Source: Desulfobacteraceae bacterium (GTDB lineage: Bacteria > Desulfobacterota > DSM-4660 > Desulfatiglandales > B25-G16). From it: 5,058 nt of DNA. Below the pieces are notes generated by a model. That model saw only the letters and a program-made list of their open reading frames with translations, did not search any database and had not been told where the DNA came from. Positions 1 through 5,058 of the stretch are shown here, in pieces. The translations under genes were made by a program, and so were the position numbers. Position 1 is the stretch's first letter, and each line of letters opens with the position of its first letter. Where the stretch lies: NCBI GenBank assembly GCA_030669265.1, contig DAOVDY010000089.1, forward strand, positions 1 to 5,058. Direction: 5' to 3'.

Positions 1-388
1 CATTTATTACCCCTGCATTCACATATCGAGCTAAAAGATGGGGGGCACCACTGGAAGAATGTCTAAGGACAATAATATCTGGATTCATTGCCTGAAGGTT
101 TCGAGCTGTATCAATGAGTGTCTCTCCCTTTACCATGCTGCTGTCGATGGCTGAAAGGCTTAATGTGTCCGCGCTGAGTCTTTTAGCAGCCATTTCAAAC
201 GATGCCTTTGTTCGAGTGCTTGGTTCATAAAAAAAATTGACAATGCTTTTACCCCTCAATGTTGGGACCTTTTTTATATCTCTGGATGAGATCTCCATCA
301 ATGAATCAGCAGTATCCAAAATAAGATTTATATCTCCTACTGATAATTGATCCATTCCCAATAGATCTTTATGATTAAATCTATACAT
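1..388 (-). CDS. pyrB: Aspartate carbamoyltransferase catalytic subunit, N-terminal part (3' end outside window)
   Basis: This open reading frame is too interrupted by the window edge to appear complete: it starts at ATG 388-386 and stays open to the left edge, giving 129 residues of a family usually a little over 300 long. PyrB condenses carbamoyl phosphate with aspartate in the committed step of cytoplasmic pyrimidine synthesis. What is visible is the carbamoyl-phosphate-binding domain. It has the HKDLLG start typical of the family, the phosphate-binding STRT motif at residues 57-60 within [21 protein letters not shown] at 83-89 (K87 corresponds to the catalytic-loop lysine K84 of E. coli) and LRH at 108-110 (R109 matches E. 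coli R105). The [13 protein letters not shown] stretch favours aspartate over ornithine carbamoyltransferase. The aspartate-binding domain is outside the window. It lies downstream of rplQ, behind a terminator, so it is probably transcribed separately. No good Shine-Dalgarno sequence precedes the ATG, but the family start alignment supports it. Confidence 0.95.
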   Translation of the reverse strand, partial: MYRFNHKDLLGMDQLSVGDINLILDTADSLMEISSRDIKKVPTLRGKSIVNFFYEPSTRTKASFEMAAKRLSADTLSLSAIDSSMVKGETLIDTARNLQAMNPDIIVLRHSSSGAPHLLARYVNAGVIN

Positions 389-396
389 TTATATAA

Positions 397-410
397 AAGT
401 GTCTAAAGTT
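397..410. repeat. Degenerate 9-bp repeat unit in the pyrB leader
   Basis: The plus strand reads AAGTGTCTAAAGTT, which is one 9-base unit AAGTGTCTA (397-405) followed by the start of a second (AAGTT). It matches 8 of 9 bases of AAGTGCCTA, found twice upstream of rpoA at 2166-2174 and 2182-2190. It lies eight bases upstream of the pyrB start codon. Function is unknown and one short unit could be chance; the recurrence in two leaders is the reason for listing it. Confidence 0.35.
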
Positions 411-442
411 AAAGAGGATCTGTTGTCCGTTTTACTGCAATG

Positions 443-472
443 ATTATTGTTTTGACAACGTACAGCTGACAA
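443..472 (-). promoter_or_regulatory. Candidate sigma70-type promoter for pyrB
   Basis: On the minus strand TTGTCA (472-467, 5 of 6 to the TTGACA consensus) is followed after 18 bases by AATAAT (448-443, 5 of 6 to TATAAT). It lies between the operon terminator and the pyrB start, where a separate pyrB promoter would be needed, and would place transcription start near 436 with a leader of roughly 48 bases. The -35 hexamer sits in a 7-base direct repeat GTTGTCA (473-467 and 459-453). This is a prediction by eye only. Confidence 0.5.
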
Positions 473-488
473 CAAACTAATGGCTATT

Positions 489-540
489 GTTTAAAAAAAG
501 CCTCCTTCCTAATAAATCAGAAAGGAGGCTTTTTTTAAAC
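489..540 (-). terminator. Intrinsic terminator of the rpoA-rplQ operon, potentially bidirectional
   Basis: Arms 489-507 and 522-540 are perfect 19-base inverted repeats around a 14-base loop. The GC-rich stem base pairs are GCCTCCTT (500-507) with AAGGAGGC (522-529), flanked by seven A residues at 493-499 and seven T residues at 530-536. Read on the minus strand, after the rplQ stop at 601, this gives a hairpin followed by seven U residues, the classic rho-independent arrangement. The symmetry means it could also stop plus-strand transcripts. It separates the ribosomal operon from pyrB. Confidence 0.93.
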
Positions 541-600
541 ACAACATTAAATATTCTTTTGAGCTTCAATCTTTTCTCTTTTCTGCTCAACATTTTCTAT

Positions 601-1101
601 TTATGGTTTCTCTACTTTCTCCTTTTCATCTTCAGGAACCTTCATTTTTCTTTTAGAGGTGACCTTTTTATCTGAAATCTTCTCGGAAATCTTTTTTTCA
701 CCCTTTACACTTTTTTTGGTTGTTTTTCCTGGCTTCTTCTCCTCATGTGCCAGCAATAGCTGGATAATTGCTAAAGGTGCATTATCACCACTTCTACGGC
801 CTGTCTTTAAAATTCTGGTATAACCACCCTGGTGTTCTAAAAGACGATCTTTTATCTGATCAAATAATTTATGTGCAACAGATTTATCCATAATATAGGA
901 AAGTGCCTGACGTCTTGCATGAAGATCCCCTCTTTTGGCTAAGGTAATCATTCTCTCAGCAATAGGCCGTAACGCCTTTGCTTTTGCATGTGTTGTTGAA
1001 ATCTCCTCATGCTGGAAAAGAGAAGTGACCAAGTTTCTTAAAACAGCTCTTCGATGACCTGAGTCACGGCCCAATTTTTTCCCTGCCTTTCTGTGTCTCA
1101 T
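601..1101 (-). CDS. rplQ: Large-subunit ribosomal protein L17 (bL17) with charged C-terminal extension
   Basis: L17 is a 50S subunit protein and the usual last gene of the alpha operon. Residues 1-119 are the conserved core: [12 protein letters not shown] at the start, the [14 protein letters not shown] segment, [23 protein letters not shown] at about 36-58, and the [24 protein letters not shown] stretch at about 92-115. The family is commonly about 115-130 residues, so this 166-residue protein carries an extra tail of about 47 residues (120-166) made mainly of K, E, S, T and D. The tail looks disordered and is not needed to recognise the family. The ATG shares four bases (ATGA) with the rpoA stop, indicating translational coupling; GAGG at 1115-1112 lies ten bases upstream as a possible ribosome binding site. 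A strong terminator follows at 540-489. After the TAA stop the same frame stays open for 17 more K/E-rich codons. Confidence 0.98.
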   Translation of the reverse strand: MRHRKAGKKLGRDSGHRRAVLRNLVTSLFQHEEISTTHAKAKALRPIAERMITLAKRGDLHARRQALSYIMDKSVAHKLFDQIKDRLLEHQGGYTRILKTGRRSGDNAPLAIIQLLLAHEEKKPGKTTKKSVKGEKKISEKISDKKVTSKRKMKVPEDEKEKVEKP

Positions 1102-2144
1102 TGATCCTGATCCTCTTTCTTCTCTACCCCTTCTCCCTCTTCTTCCTCCTTTTGGGGAAAGGGGAAATCTTCCAGCTCCATGCCAAACTGCAGATCCATT
1201 TCCTCCAGGATCCCCTTTATCTCATTCAGAGACTTTCTCCCAAAATTCTTGGTCTTTAGCATTTCACTTTCTGTTTTCTGAACCAACTCGTAAATATGCT
1301 TTATATCAGCATTCTTGAGGCAATTAGATGAGCGCACAGAAAGTTCGAGCTCGCTTACAGACCTAAAGAGATTTTCATTTATCTTCTCTTCCTCTTCTTT
1401 TTCTTCTTTTTCTACTTCTTCCTCTTCTTCCTCAAAATTGATAAAAGGAGTAACCTGTTCCTTTAAAATTTTTGCAGCAAAAGCTAATGCATCTTGCGGG
1501 ATCGCCGTTCCGTCTGTCCAGATCTCTAAGGTCAACTTATCATAATCAGTCCTCTGCCCGACCCTTGCATTACCAACTACATACGTAACCTTTCTGATTG
1601 GCGAAAAAAGAGCATCGATAAATATTACGCCGATTGATTGATCTTCTGTTACATTCTTTTCTGCAGGAACATAACCCCGCCCGGTTTTAACCAACATTTC
1701 TGCATGTAAAACAGCGTCTTTATTGAGGGTGGCTATATGTTGATCTGGATTCATTACCTCCACTTTTCCGTCACATATGATATCGCCAGCTGTTACTACC
1801 TTTCCCCCCTTATTATCCAGAAAGATTTTAATTTCTTCTTCCTCATCAATAACATTAAGGTTTACTCCCTTTAAATTTAAGATAATTTCAGTTACATCTT
1901 CTTTTATCCCAGGAATAGTGGTAAACTCGTGAGGTACACCATCAAATTTCACAGAAACAATTGCTGCTCCCTGAAGAGAAGAAAGGAGAATTCGTCTCAA
2001 TGAATTGCCAAGAGTAATCCCGAAACCCCTCTCCAATGGCTCACAAACAAATTTCCCATAGAAATCAGTGGATGTTTCGGTTTCGATTTCTATCGTCTTA
2101 GGTTTAATTAAATCTCTCCAATTTCTCTGAAATAGCTTATTCAT
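1098..2144 (-). CDS. rpoA: DNA-directed RNA polymerase alpha subunit
   Basis: The alpha subunit dimerises to start core polymerase assembly (alpha2-beta-beta'-omega), and its C-terminal domain contacts UP-element DNA and activators. The N-terminal domain spans about 1-237, with [20 protein letters not shown] ending at residue 51 and followed by [11 protein letters not shown]50/R51 correspond to the E. coli R44/R45 assembly pair. An extremely acidic linker follows (about 238-254, nearly all E). The C-terminal domain is at about 262-323: VRSSNCLK carries R271, N274 and K277 (E. coli R265, N268, K271), and NFGRKSL carries K304 (E. coli K298), so DNA-binding residues are intact. After LEDFPFP the protein ends in a second acidic tail (332-348). 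At 348 residues it is a little longer than the usual 310-340. The ATG is supported by the family start [13 protein letters not shown] at 2160-2156 is eleven bases upstream, slightly distant. It follows rpsD after an unusually long 150-base gap. Confidence 0.99.
   Translation of the reverse strand: MNKLFQRNWRDLIKPKTIEIETETSTDFYGKFVCEPLERGFGITLGNSLRRILLSSLQGAAIVSVKFDGVPHEFTTIPGIKEDVTEIILNLKGVNLNVIDEEEEIKIFLDNKGGKVVTAGDIICDGKVEVMNPDQHIATLNKDAVLHAEMLVKTGRGYVPAEKNVTEDQSIGVIFIDALFSPIRKVTYVVGNARVGQRTDYDKLTLEIWTDGTAIPQDALAFAAKILKEQVTPFINFEEEEEEVEKEEKEEEEKINENLFRSVSELELSVRSSNCLKNADIKHIYELVQKTESEMLKTKNFGRKSLNEIKGILEEMDLQFGMELEDFPFPQKEEEEGEGVEKKEDQDQ
1382..1433. repeat. Polypurine-polypyrimidine tract in the RpoA linker codons
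   Basis: On the plus strand 51 of 52 bases are pyrimidines (single A at 1414), and the coding strand is correspondingly all purine. It consists of GAA/GAG/AAA-type codons encoding the glutamate-rich linker of RpoA at about residues 238-254. Such tracts are prone to replication slippage, which fits the linker being the length-variable part of alpha. Confidence 0.8.
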
Positions 2145-2165
2145 AAATATAAATTACCTCGCAGA

Positions 2166-2190
2166 AAGTGCCTAAAATTTTAAGTGCCTA
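2166..2190. repeat. Direct repeat AAGTGCCTA x2 in the rpoA leader
   Basis: AAGTGCCTA occurs at 2166-2174 and 2182-2190, a 16-base period, separated by an AT palindrome TAAAATTTTA (2173-2182). Further degenerate 9-base units lie nearby (AACTAAAGT 2218-2226 and ATCCAAAGT 2227-2235). The array sits 21 bases upstream of the rpoA start codon. The related AAGTGTCTA is found upstream of pyrB. Function unknown. Confidence 0.55.
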
Positions 2191-2193
2191 GAA

Positions 2194-2293
2194 TGAGCTA
2201 AAGCCATAAACATTGATAACTAAAGTATCCAAAGTACAAAATCTCAAAATGAAAAATTAGAAAGTAATCTTTAAAATCCCTCACTTTAGCTCA
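2194..2293. repeat. 10-bp inverted repeat spanning the rpsD-rpoA gap
   Basis: TGAGCTAAAG (2194-2203) and CTTTAGCTCA (2284-2293) are perfect 10-base inverted repeats, 80 bases apart. On the transcribed strand the first arm begins one base after the rpsD stop codon. In RNA the two could close a large stem enclosing most of the intergenic region. No poly-U follows, so it is not an intrinsic terminator. It might be a processing site, a small insertion remnant or chance. Confidence 0.45.
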
Positions 2294-2294
2294 G

Positions 2295-2924
2295 TTACTT
2301 GGAGTAGAGCTCAACTATAAGTTGCTCATTAATAGGCATGGTCAACTCTTCACGATTGGGGAAGGCCTTAACTACCCCACGAAAATTATCTCCATCAATC
2401 TCTAACCATGAAGGCATTTCTCGCCTCACAAATGTCTCTTTTGCCTCAAGAATGGCAGGAATCTTCCAACTCTTTTCTTTTACCGCTATTACATCCCCTT
2501 GTCTTACTTGGAAAGAGGGTATATTTACCTTCCTTCCATTCACAGTGAAATGATTATGTCTAACCAGCTGCCGTGCCTGATTCCTGGAGGAAGCAAATCC
2601 CATCCGATATACAATATTATCCAATCGACGTTCTAGTAATACCAAAAGATTTGTACCTGTAATGCCCTTCTGCCTATCAGCCTTTACATAATACCTTCGA
2701 AACTGCTTTTCTAATATCCCATAGATTCTTTTTGCTTTTTGTTTTTCTCGTAACTGTATCCCATAATCAGAGATCTTTCCACCTCTCCTTTGTCCATGCT
2801 GACCCGGGGCATAAGAACGCCGTTCAAAGCCACATTTGTCAGTATAACACCTATCACCTTTTAGGAATAGTTTAAGTTTTTCACGCCTGCACAACCGGCA
2901 TGCAGCATCACTATATCGAGCCAA
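2295..2924 (-). CDS. rpsD: Small-subunit ribosomal protein S4 (uS4), zinc-binding form, TTG start
   Basis: S4 is a primary 16S rRNA binder that nucleates 30S assembly and in several bacteria represses its own operon. At 209 residues it has the usual length. The N-terminal region carries four cysteines C9, C12, C26 and C31 (C-X2-C-X13-C-X4-C), the zinc-ribbon form known from Thermus S4. [10 protein letters not shown] follows at about 35-44, and the S4 RNA-binding fold covers about 98-160, including [20 protein letters not shown] and [17 protein letters not shown]. The C-terminus ends IVELYSK. The start codon is TTG at 2924-2922. No nearby ATG fits, the family start MARY lies exactly there, and a strong AAGGAGG (2938-2932) sits seven bases upstream. 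The first two bases of that site belong to the rpsK TAA stop, so reinitiation after rpsK is likely. The gap to rpsK is 12 bases. Confidence 0.98.
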   Translation of the reverse strand: MARYSDAACRLCRREKLKLFLKGDRCYTDKCGFERRSYAPGQHGQRRGGKISDYGIQLREKQKAKRIYGILEKQFRRYYVKADRQKGITGTNLLVLLERRLDNIVYRMGFASSRNQARQLVRHNHFTVNGRKVNIPSFQVRQGDVIAVKEKSWKIPAILEAKETFVRREMPSWLEIDGDNFRGVVKAFPNREELTMPINEQLIVELYSK

Positions 2925-2931
2925 TATTTTC

Positions 2932-2938
2932 CCTCCTT
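2932..2938 (-). promoter_or_regulatory. Ribosome binding site of rpsD, overlapping the rpsK stop
   Basis: AAGGAGG on the minus strand, seven bases before the TTG start of rpsD. The rpsK TAA (2939-2937) provides its leading two A residues. This strong site is what justifies the TTG start. Confidence 0.85.
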
Positions 2939-3332
2939 ACACTCTTCTCCTTTTTGGTGGTCTGCAACCATTATGAGGAATTGGAGTCACATCCCTAATC
3001 ATAGTAACGGAAAAACCATCCATTTGCAGTGCCCGTAAGGCCGCCTCCCTTCCCACTCCAGGACCTTTAACTCGAACCTCGGCAGTTTTTAACCCCATTG
3101 CCATTGCCTTTTTTAATGCACTCTGCGCTGCTAATTGGGCAGCAAAGGGAGTGCTCTTCCTCGAACCTTTAAAGCCTACCTGTCCTGGACTTGATGAGGC
3201 TATTACATTACCATTCATATCAGTGATAGTAACAATAGTGTTATTAAAGGTAGATTGAATATGGACAATCCCAGTAGAGACAATCTTCTTTTCTTTTTTA
3301 CTTTTACTGGCTTTCCCTCTCTCCTTGGCCAT
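2937..3332 (-). CDS. rpsK: Small-subunit ribosomal protein S11 (uS11)
   Basis: S11 sits on the 30S platform and helps form the mRNA exit and E-site region. The 131 residues match the family length. A lysine-rich N-terminus (1-17) is followed by the conserved core: [19 protein letters not shown] (24-42), [21 protein letters not shown] (45-65), the [15 protein letters not shown] segment (88-102) and the [19 protein letters not shown] tail. N121-G122 in that tail is the Asn-Gly site modified to isoaspartate in E. coli S11. The ATG start (3332-3330) is preceded by GGAGG four bases upstream, rather close. It lies 15 bases after rpsM and 12 bases before rpsD in one operon. Confidence 0.98.
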   Translation of the reverse strand: MAKERGKASKSKKEKKIVSTGIVHIQSTFNNTIVTITDMNGNVIASSSPGQVGFKGSRKSTPFAAQLAAQSALKKAMAMGLKTAEVRVKGPGVGREAALRALQMDGFSVTMIRDVTPIPHNGCRPPKRRRV

Positions 3333-3347
3333 TATCCCTCCACAGGT

Positions 3348-3716
3348 TTATTTTCTACGTCTTCCGATTATCCTTCTCGGTCCCTTCCTTGTTCGTGCAT
3401 TCGTATGAGTTCTCTGGCCCCTTGCTGGAAGACCTTTTCTGTGCCGTAATCCCCTATAGCATCCCATATCCATCAGGCGCTTAATGTCCATGGATATTTC
3501 CCGCCTCAAGTCTCCTTCAACCTTACAGGATTCATTAATGACCTTTCTTATTTTTGTTACTTCCTCTTCACTCAGTTGATCTGATTTAGTATCAAAATCC
3601 ACCCCGGCCATCTGTAAAATATTTTGAGAATTACTTCTGCCTATACCATAGATATAGGTCAACGCTATCTCGACTCTCTTTCTCTTTGGTAAATCAACAC
3701 CAGCAATTCTAGTCAA
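3348..3716 (-). CDS. rpsM: Small-subunit ribosomal protein S13 (uS13), TTG start
   Basis: S13 is in the 30S head, bridges to the 50S subunit and touches the P-site tRNA through its basic tail. The 122 residues match the family. [26 protein letters not shown] (1-26) is the conserved N-terminus; helices of the helix-two-turn-helix region cover about 14-60. [20 protein letters not shown] (89-108) is the family signature, and the tail ends in RRIIGRRRK. The start codon is TTG at 3716-3714, fixed by the family start and by AAAGGAG (3729-3723) six bases upstream. No in-frame ATG is available. E. coli rpsM also has a non-ATG start (GTG) and is the point of S4 translational control. It follows rpmJ after a 70-base leader with possible alternative hairpins. 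Confidence 0.98.
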   Translation of the reverse strand: MTRIAGVDLPKRKRVEIALTYIYGIGRSNSQNILQMAGVDFDTKSDQLSEEEVTKIRKVINESCKVEGDLRREISMDIKRLMDMGCYRGLRHRKGLPARGQRTHTNARTRKGPRRIIGRRRK

Positions 3717-3722
3717 TGCAGT

Positions 3723-3729
3723 CTCCTTT
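3723..3729 (-). promoter_or_regulatory. Ribosome binding site of rpsM
   Basis: AAAGGAG on the minus strand, six bases before the TTG start codon. It decides the start of rpsM, which has no ATG alternative. Three bases upstream lies one of two copies of AGAAACT that can pair with an upstream segment. Confidence 0.85.
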
Positions 3730-3732
3730 AAT

Positions 3733-3784
3733 AGTTTCTCGAGTTTCTTGGTTTATTAACAAACCTAATGTACTCAAGAAAACT
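3733..3784 (-). promoter_or_regulatory. Possible structured rpmJ-rpsM leader with alternative stems
   Basis: On the transcribed strand AGTTTTCTTG (3784-3775) can pair with CAAGAAACT (3750-3742), nine pairs with one bulged U. Inside the loop a small GTTT/AAAC hairpin is possible (3764-3761 with 3754-3751). A second copy of AGAAACT (3739-3733) lies three bases before the rpsM ribosome binding site and could compete for the same 5' segment with seven pairs. In E. coli the mRNA upstream of rpsM is the S4 repressor target, which makes regulation here plausible, but the pairing is by eye and no similarity to the known pseudoknot was established. Confidence 0.35.
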
Positions 3785-3786
3785 AA

Positions 3787-3900
3787 TTATCCTTGCCTCT
3801 GTTTATGCCGAGGATTATCACAGATCACCCTGAGCACACCTTTTCTCTTAACTATCTTGCAATTCTTGCATCTTTTTTTTATTGATGGCCTAACCTTCAT
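3787..3900 (-). CDS. rpmJ: Large-subunit ribosomal protein L36 (bL36), zinc-ribbon form
   Basis: This short gene encodes 37 residues, beginning [20 protein letters not shown] and ending [10 protein letters not shown]36 is a small 50S protein near the base of the L7/L12 stalk that stabilises 23S rRNA. The zinc ligands C11, C14, C27 and H32 (C-X2-C-X12-C-X4-H) are all present, so it is the zinc-binding form rather than a cysteine-less paralogue. The length is standard. The ATG (3900-3898) lies three bases after the secY stop, and AAGGAG inside the end of secY is the likely ribosome binding site, implying coupling to secY translation. Direct secY-rpmJ adjacency, without adk, map or infA, follows the proteobacterial pattern. 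A run of eight A residues (3880-3873, coding strand) encodes the I-K-K-R region and is a potential slippage site. Confidence 0.97.
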   Translation of the reverse strand: MKVRPSIKKRCKNCKIVKRKGVLRVICDNPRHKQRQG

Positions 3901-3903
3901 ACT

Positions 3904-5058
3904 CTATCTCACGCTCCTTAATCCCTTTTTCATAAAGCCCTCGTAGTGTCTGGTCAATAAATGACTCTCAATTTGGGTAATGGTATCCATACCTACTCCA
4001 ACCACAATTAAAAGGGCTGTCCCCCCAAAATAAAATGGAACATTTAGTCTGTAAATTAAGATTTCAGGCAAAATACAGATAATGGAAACGTAAATGGCTC
4101 CACTGAATGTTATCCTTGTGAGTACTCGGTCAATATATTCGGCCGTGCTTCTACCGGGCCTAATACCAGGAACAAATCCACCATACTTTTTCATATTATC
4201 TGCAACCTCAGTAGGATTAAAATGAATGGCCGTATAAAAATAACAAAAGAAAATTATAAAACCTACATAAAGTAATGAATATATTATATGACCAGGGGCC
4301 AAAGAGTTTACAATAGACTGAAGCCAGCCAATCTGCTTAACATTTAAGAAACCAGCTATTGTAGCTGGAAACATAATAATTGAAGAGGCGAATATTGGGG
4401 GAATAACACCTGCAGTATTAACCTTTAATGGAAGATGGGTGCTTTGCCCGCCATACATCTTTCTGCCTATAACCCTTTTTGCATACTGGACTGGTATTCT
4501 TCTCTGACCTCTTTCAACAAAAATAATAACCCCAACAATTGCTACCATAAAAACAACCAAAAGAAGTCCAAAAAAAGGACTCATCTCTTCAGTACGAATC
4601 AGGCGAAATGTATTGCCAGCAGCCAGGGGTAACCTGACCACAATCCCAGAAAAAATAATGAGGGAGATGCCATTTCCAATACCCCTCTCTGTTATCTGCT
4701 CCCCGAGCCACATCAAAAAAGTTGTGCCGGCAGCTAACGTTATCATGGCCATTAGTCGAAAACCCCAACCTCCTAAGGGAACAATCAAGGCTCCTTCTGG
4801 GCTTGTCATACTCTCAAGGCCTACTGATATTCCAAGGCCTTGTATAAGACTGAGTATTACTGTCCCGTAGCGTGTATATCGTGTAATCTTTTTCCGCCCG
4901 GCTTCTCCCTCCCTTTTCAATTTTTCCAGATGGGGAACAACTACTGTAAGAAGATCGAGAATGATAGCTGCACTTATGTAAGGCATTATACCTAAGGCCA
5001 TGACCGACAGCCTGCTTAAAGCCCCGCCTGAAAACATATCAAAGAGACCAAACAAGGT
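3904..5058 (-). CDS. secY: Preprotein translocase channel subunit SecY (5' end outside window)
   Basis: SecY forms the protein-conducting channel of the inner-membrane SecYEG translocon, passing unfolded precursors pushed by SecA or ribosomes. The frame is open through the right edge; 384 codons are visible and about 55-60 residues, including the first transmembrane segment, are missing. Numbering from the first internal Met (5055): plug and TM2 region 3-40 (LFDMFSGGALSRLSVMALGI), then hydrophobic segments near 62-80, 98-118, 128-148, 161-180, 212-234, 258-276, 312-331 and 341-357. The cytoplasmic C4 loop has ERGQRRIPVQYAKR (181-194) and QSTHLPLKVN. The C5 loop has GGFVPGIRPGRSTAEYI, whose R299 matches E. 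coli R357, needed for SecA-driven export. It ends at TAG 3906-3904, three bases before rpmJ. The visible Met at 5055 is internal, not the true start. Confidence 0.98.
   Translation of the reverse strand, partial: TLFGLFDMFSGGALSRLSVMALGIMPYISAAIILDLLTVVVPHLEKLKREGEAGRKKITRYTRYGTVILSLIQGLGISVGLESMTSPEGALIVPLGGWGFRLMAMITLAAGTTFLMWLGEQITERGIGNGISLIIFSGIVVRLPLAAGNTFRLIRTEEMSPFFGLLLVVFMVAIVGVIIFVERGQRRIPVQYAKRVIGRKMYGGQSTHLPLKVNTAGVIPPIFASSIIMFPATIAGFLNVKQIGWLQSIVNSLAPGHIIYSLLYVGFIIFFCYFYTAIHFNPTEVADNMKKYGGFVPGIRPGRSTAEYIDRVLTRITFSGAIYVSIICILPEILIYRLNVPFYFGGTALLIVVGVGMDTITQIESHLLTRHYEGFMKKGLRSVR

Noticed and set aside
487..675. Plus-strand open frame of 62 codons over the terminator and the rplQ end.
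   Set aside because: It runs through the terminator hairpin and the antisense of L17, with low-complexity Leu/Phe composition and no ribosome binding site.
899..912. AAAGTGCCTG inside rplQ resembles the intergenic 9-base repeat.
   Set aside because: It is a single imperfect copy in a conserved coding segment of L17, explained by the protein sequence.
1315..1545. Plus-strand open frame rich in serine and phenylalanine opposite rpoA.
   Set aside because: It is the antisense of the glutamate-rich RpoA linker; the composition follows from the polypurine tract and no ribosome binding site or family is recognisable.
2145..2294. A promoter for rpoA in the long gap, with GATACT as a possible -10 element.
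   Set aside because: No acceptable -35 hexamer is found at 16-18 bases upstream, so the call would rest on one AT-rich hexamer.
3873..3880. Run of eight A residues in rpmJ as a programmed frameshift site.
   Set aside because: The full 37-residue L36 is encoded without any shift, and no alternative frame product or stimulatory structure is evident.
4435..4870. Two plus-strand open frames opposite secY.
   Set aside because: They are shadows of a highly conserved SecY reading frame, with no recognisable protein features.

Overview
This is a typical bacterial chromosomal region with every gene on the minus strand. It holds the distal part of the S10-spc-alpha ribosomal protein supercluster, read from right to left: secY (5' end cut off by the window edge), rpmJ, rpsM, rpsK, rpsD, rpoA and rplQ. 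After a strong terminator comes the start of pyrB, whose 3' part runs off the left edge. The rpsM-rpsK-rpsD-rpoA-rplQ order, with rpsD inside the cluster, and secY running straight into rpmJ with no adk, map or infA between them, resemble the Gram-negative (E. coli-type) layout rather than the Bacillus one. The moderate-to-low GC content, the RpoA and SecY sequences and the APHLLAR-type PyrB would fit a Desulfobacterota- or Nitrospirota-like bacterium. That placement is an impression and was not tested.

Region by region: 3904-5058 encodes the SecY channel without its first transmembrane segment. 3787-3900 is rpmJ, a 37-residue zinc-ribbon L36. 3348-3716, 2937-3332 and 2295-2924 encode S13, S11 and S4. 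2145-2294 is an unusually long gap for this operon, with short repeats and a long-range inverted repeat. 1098-2144 is RpoA with a very acidic linker and tail. 601-1101 is L17 with a lysine/glutamate-rich extension, overlapping rpoA by 4 bases. 389-600 holds a perfect 19-bp inverted-repeat terminator and a plausible pyrB promoter. 1-388 encodes the first 129 residues of aspartate carbamoyltransferase.

The operon makes parts of the small subunit (S13, S11, S4), the large subunit (L36, L17), the RNA polymerase alpha subunit that nucleates core enzyme assembly, and the Sec channel. In well-studied bacteria S4 feeds back on this operon. The strongest regulatory leads here are the structured rpmJ-rpsM leader, the TTG starts of rpsM and rpsD, and the repeat-bearing rpsD-rpoA gap. 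I found no mobile element, CRISPR array, RNA gene or undescribed multi-gene system. The unusual signals are in leaders and protein tails, and are modest.
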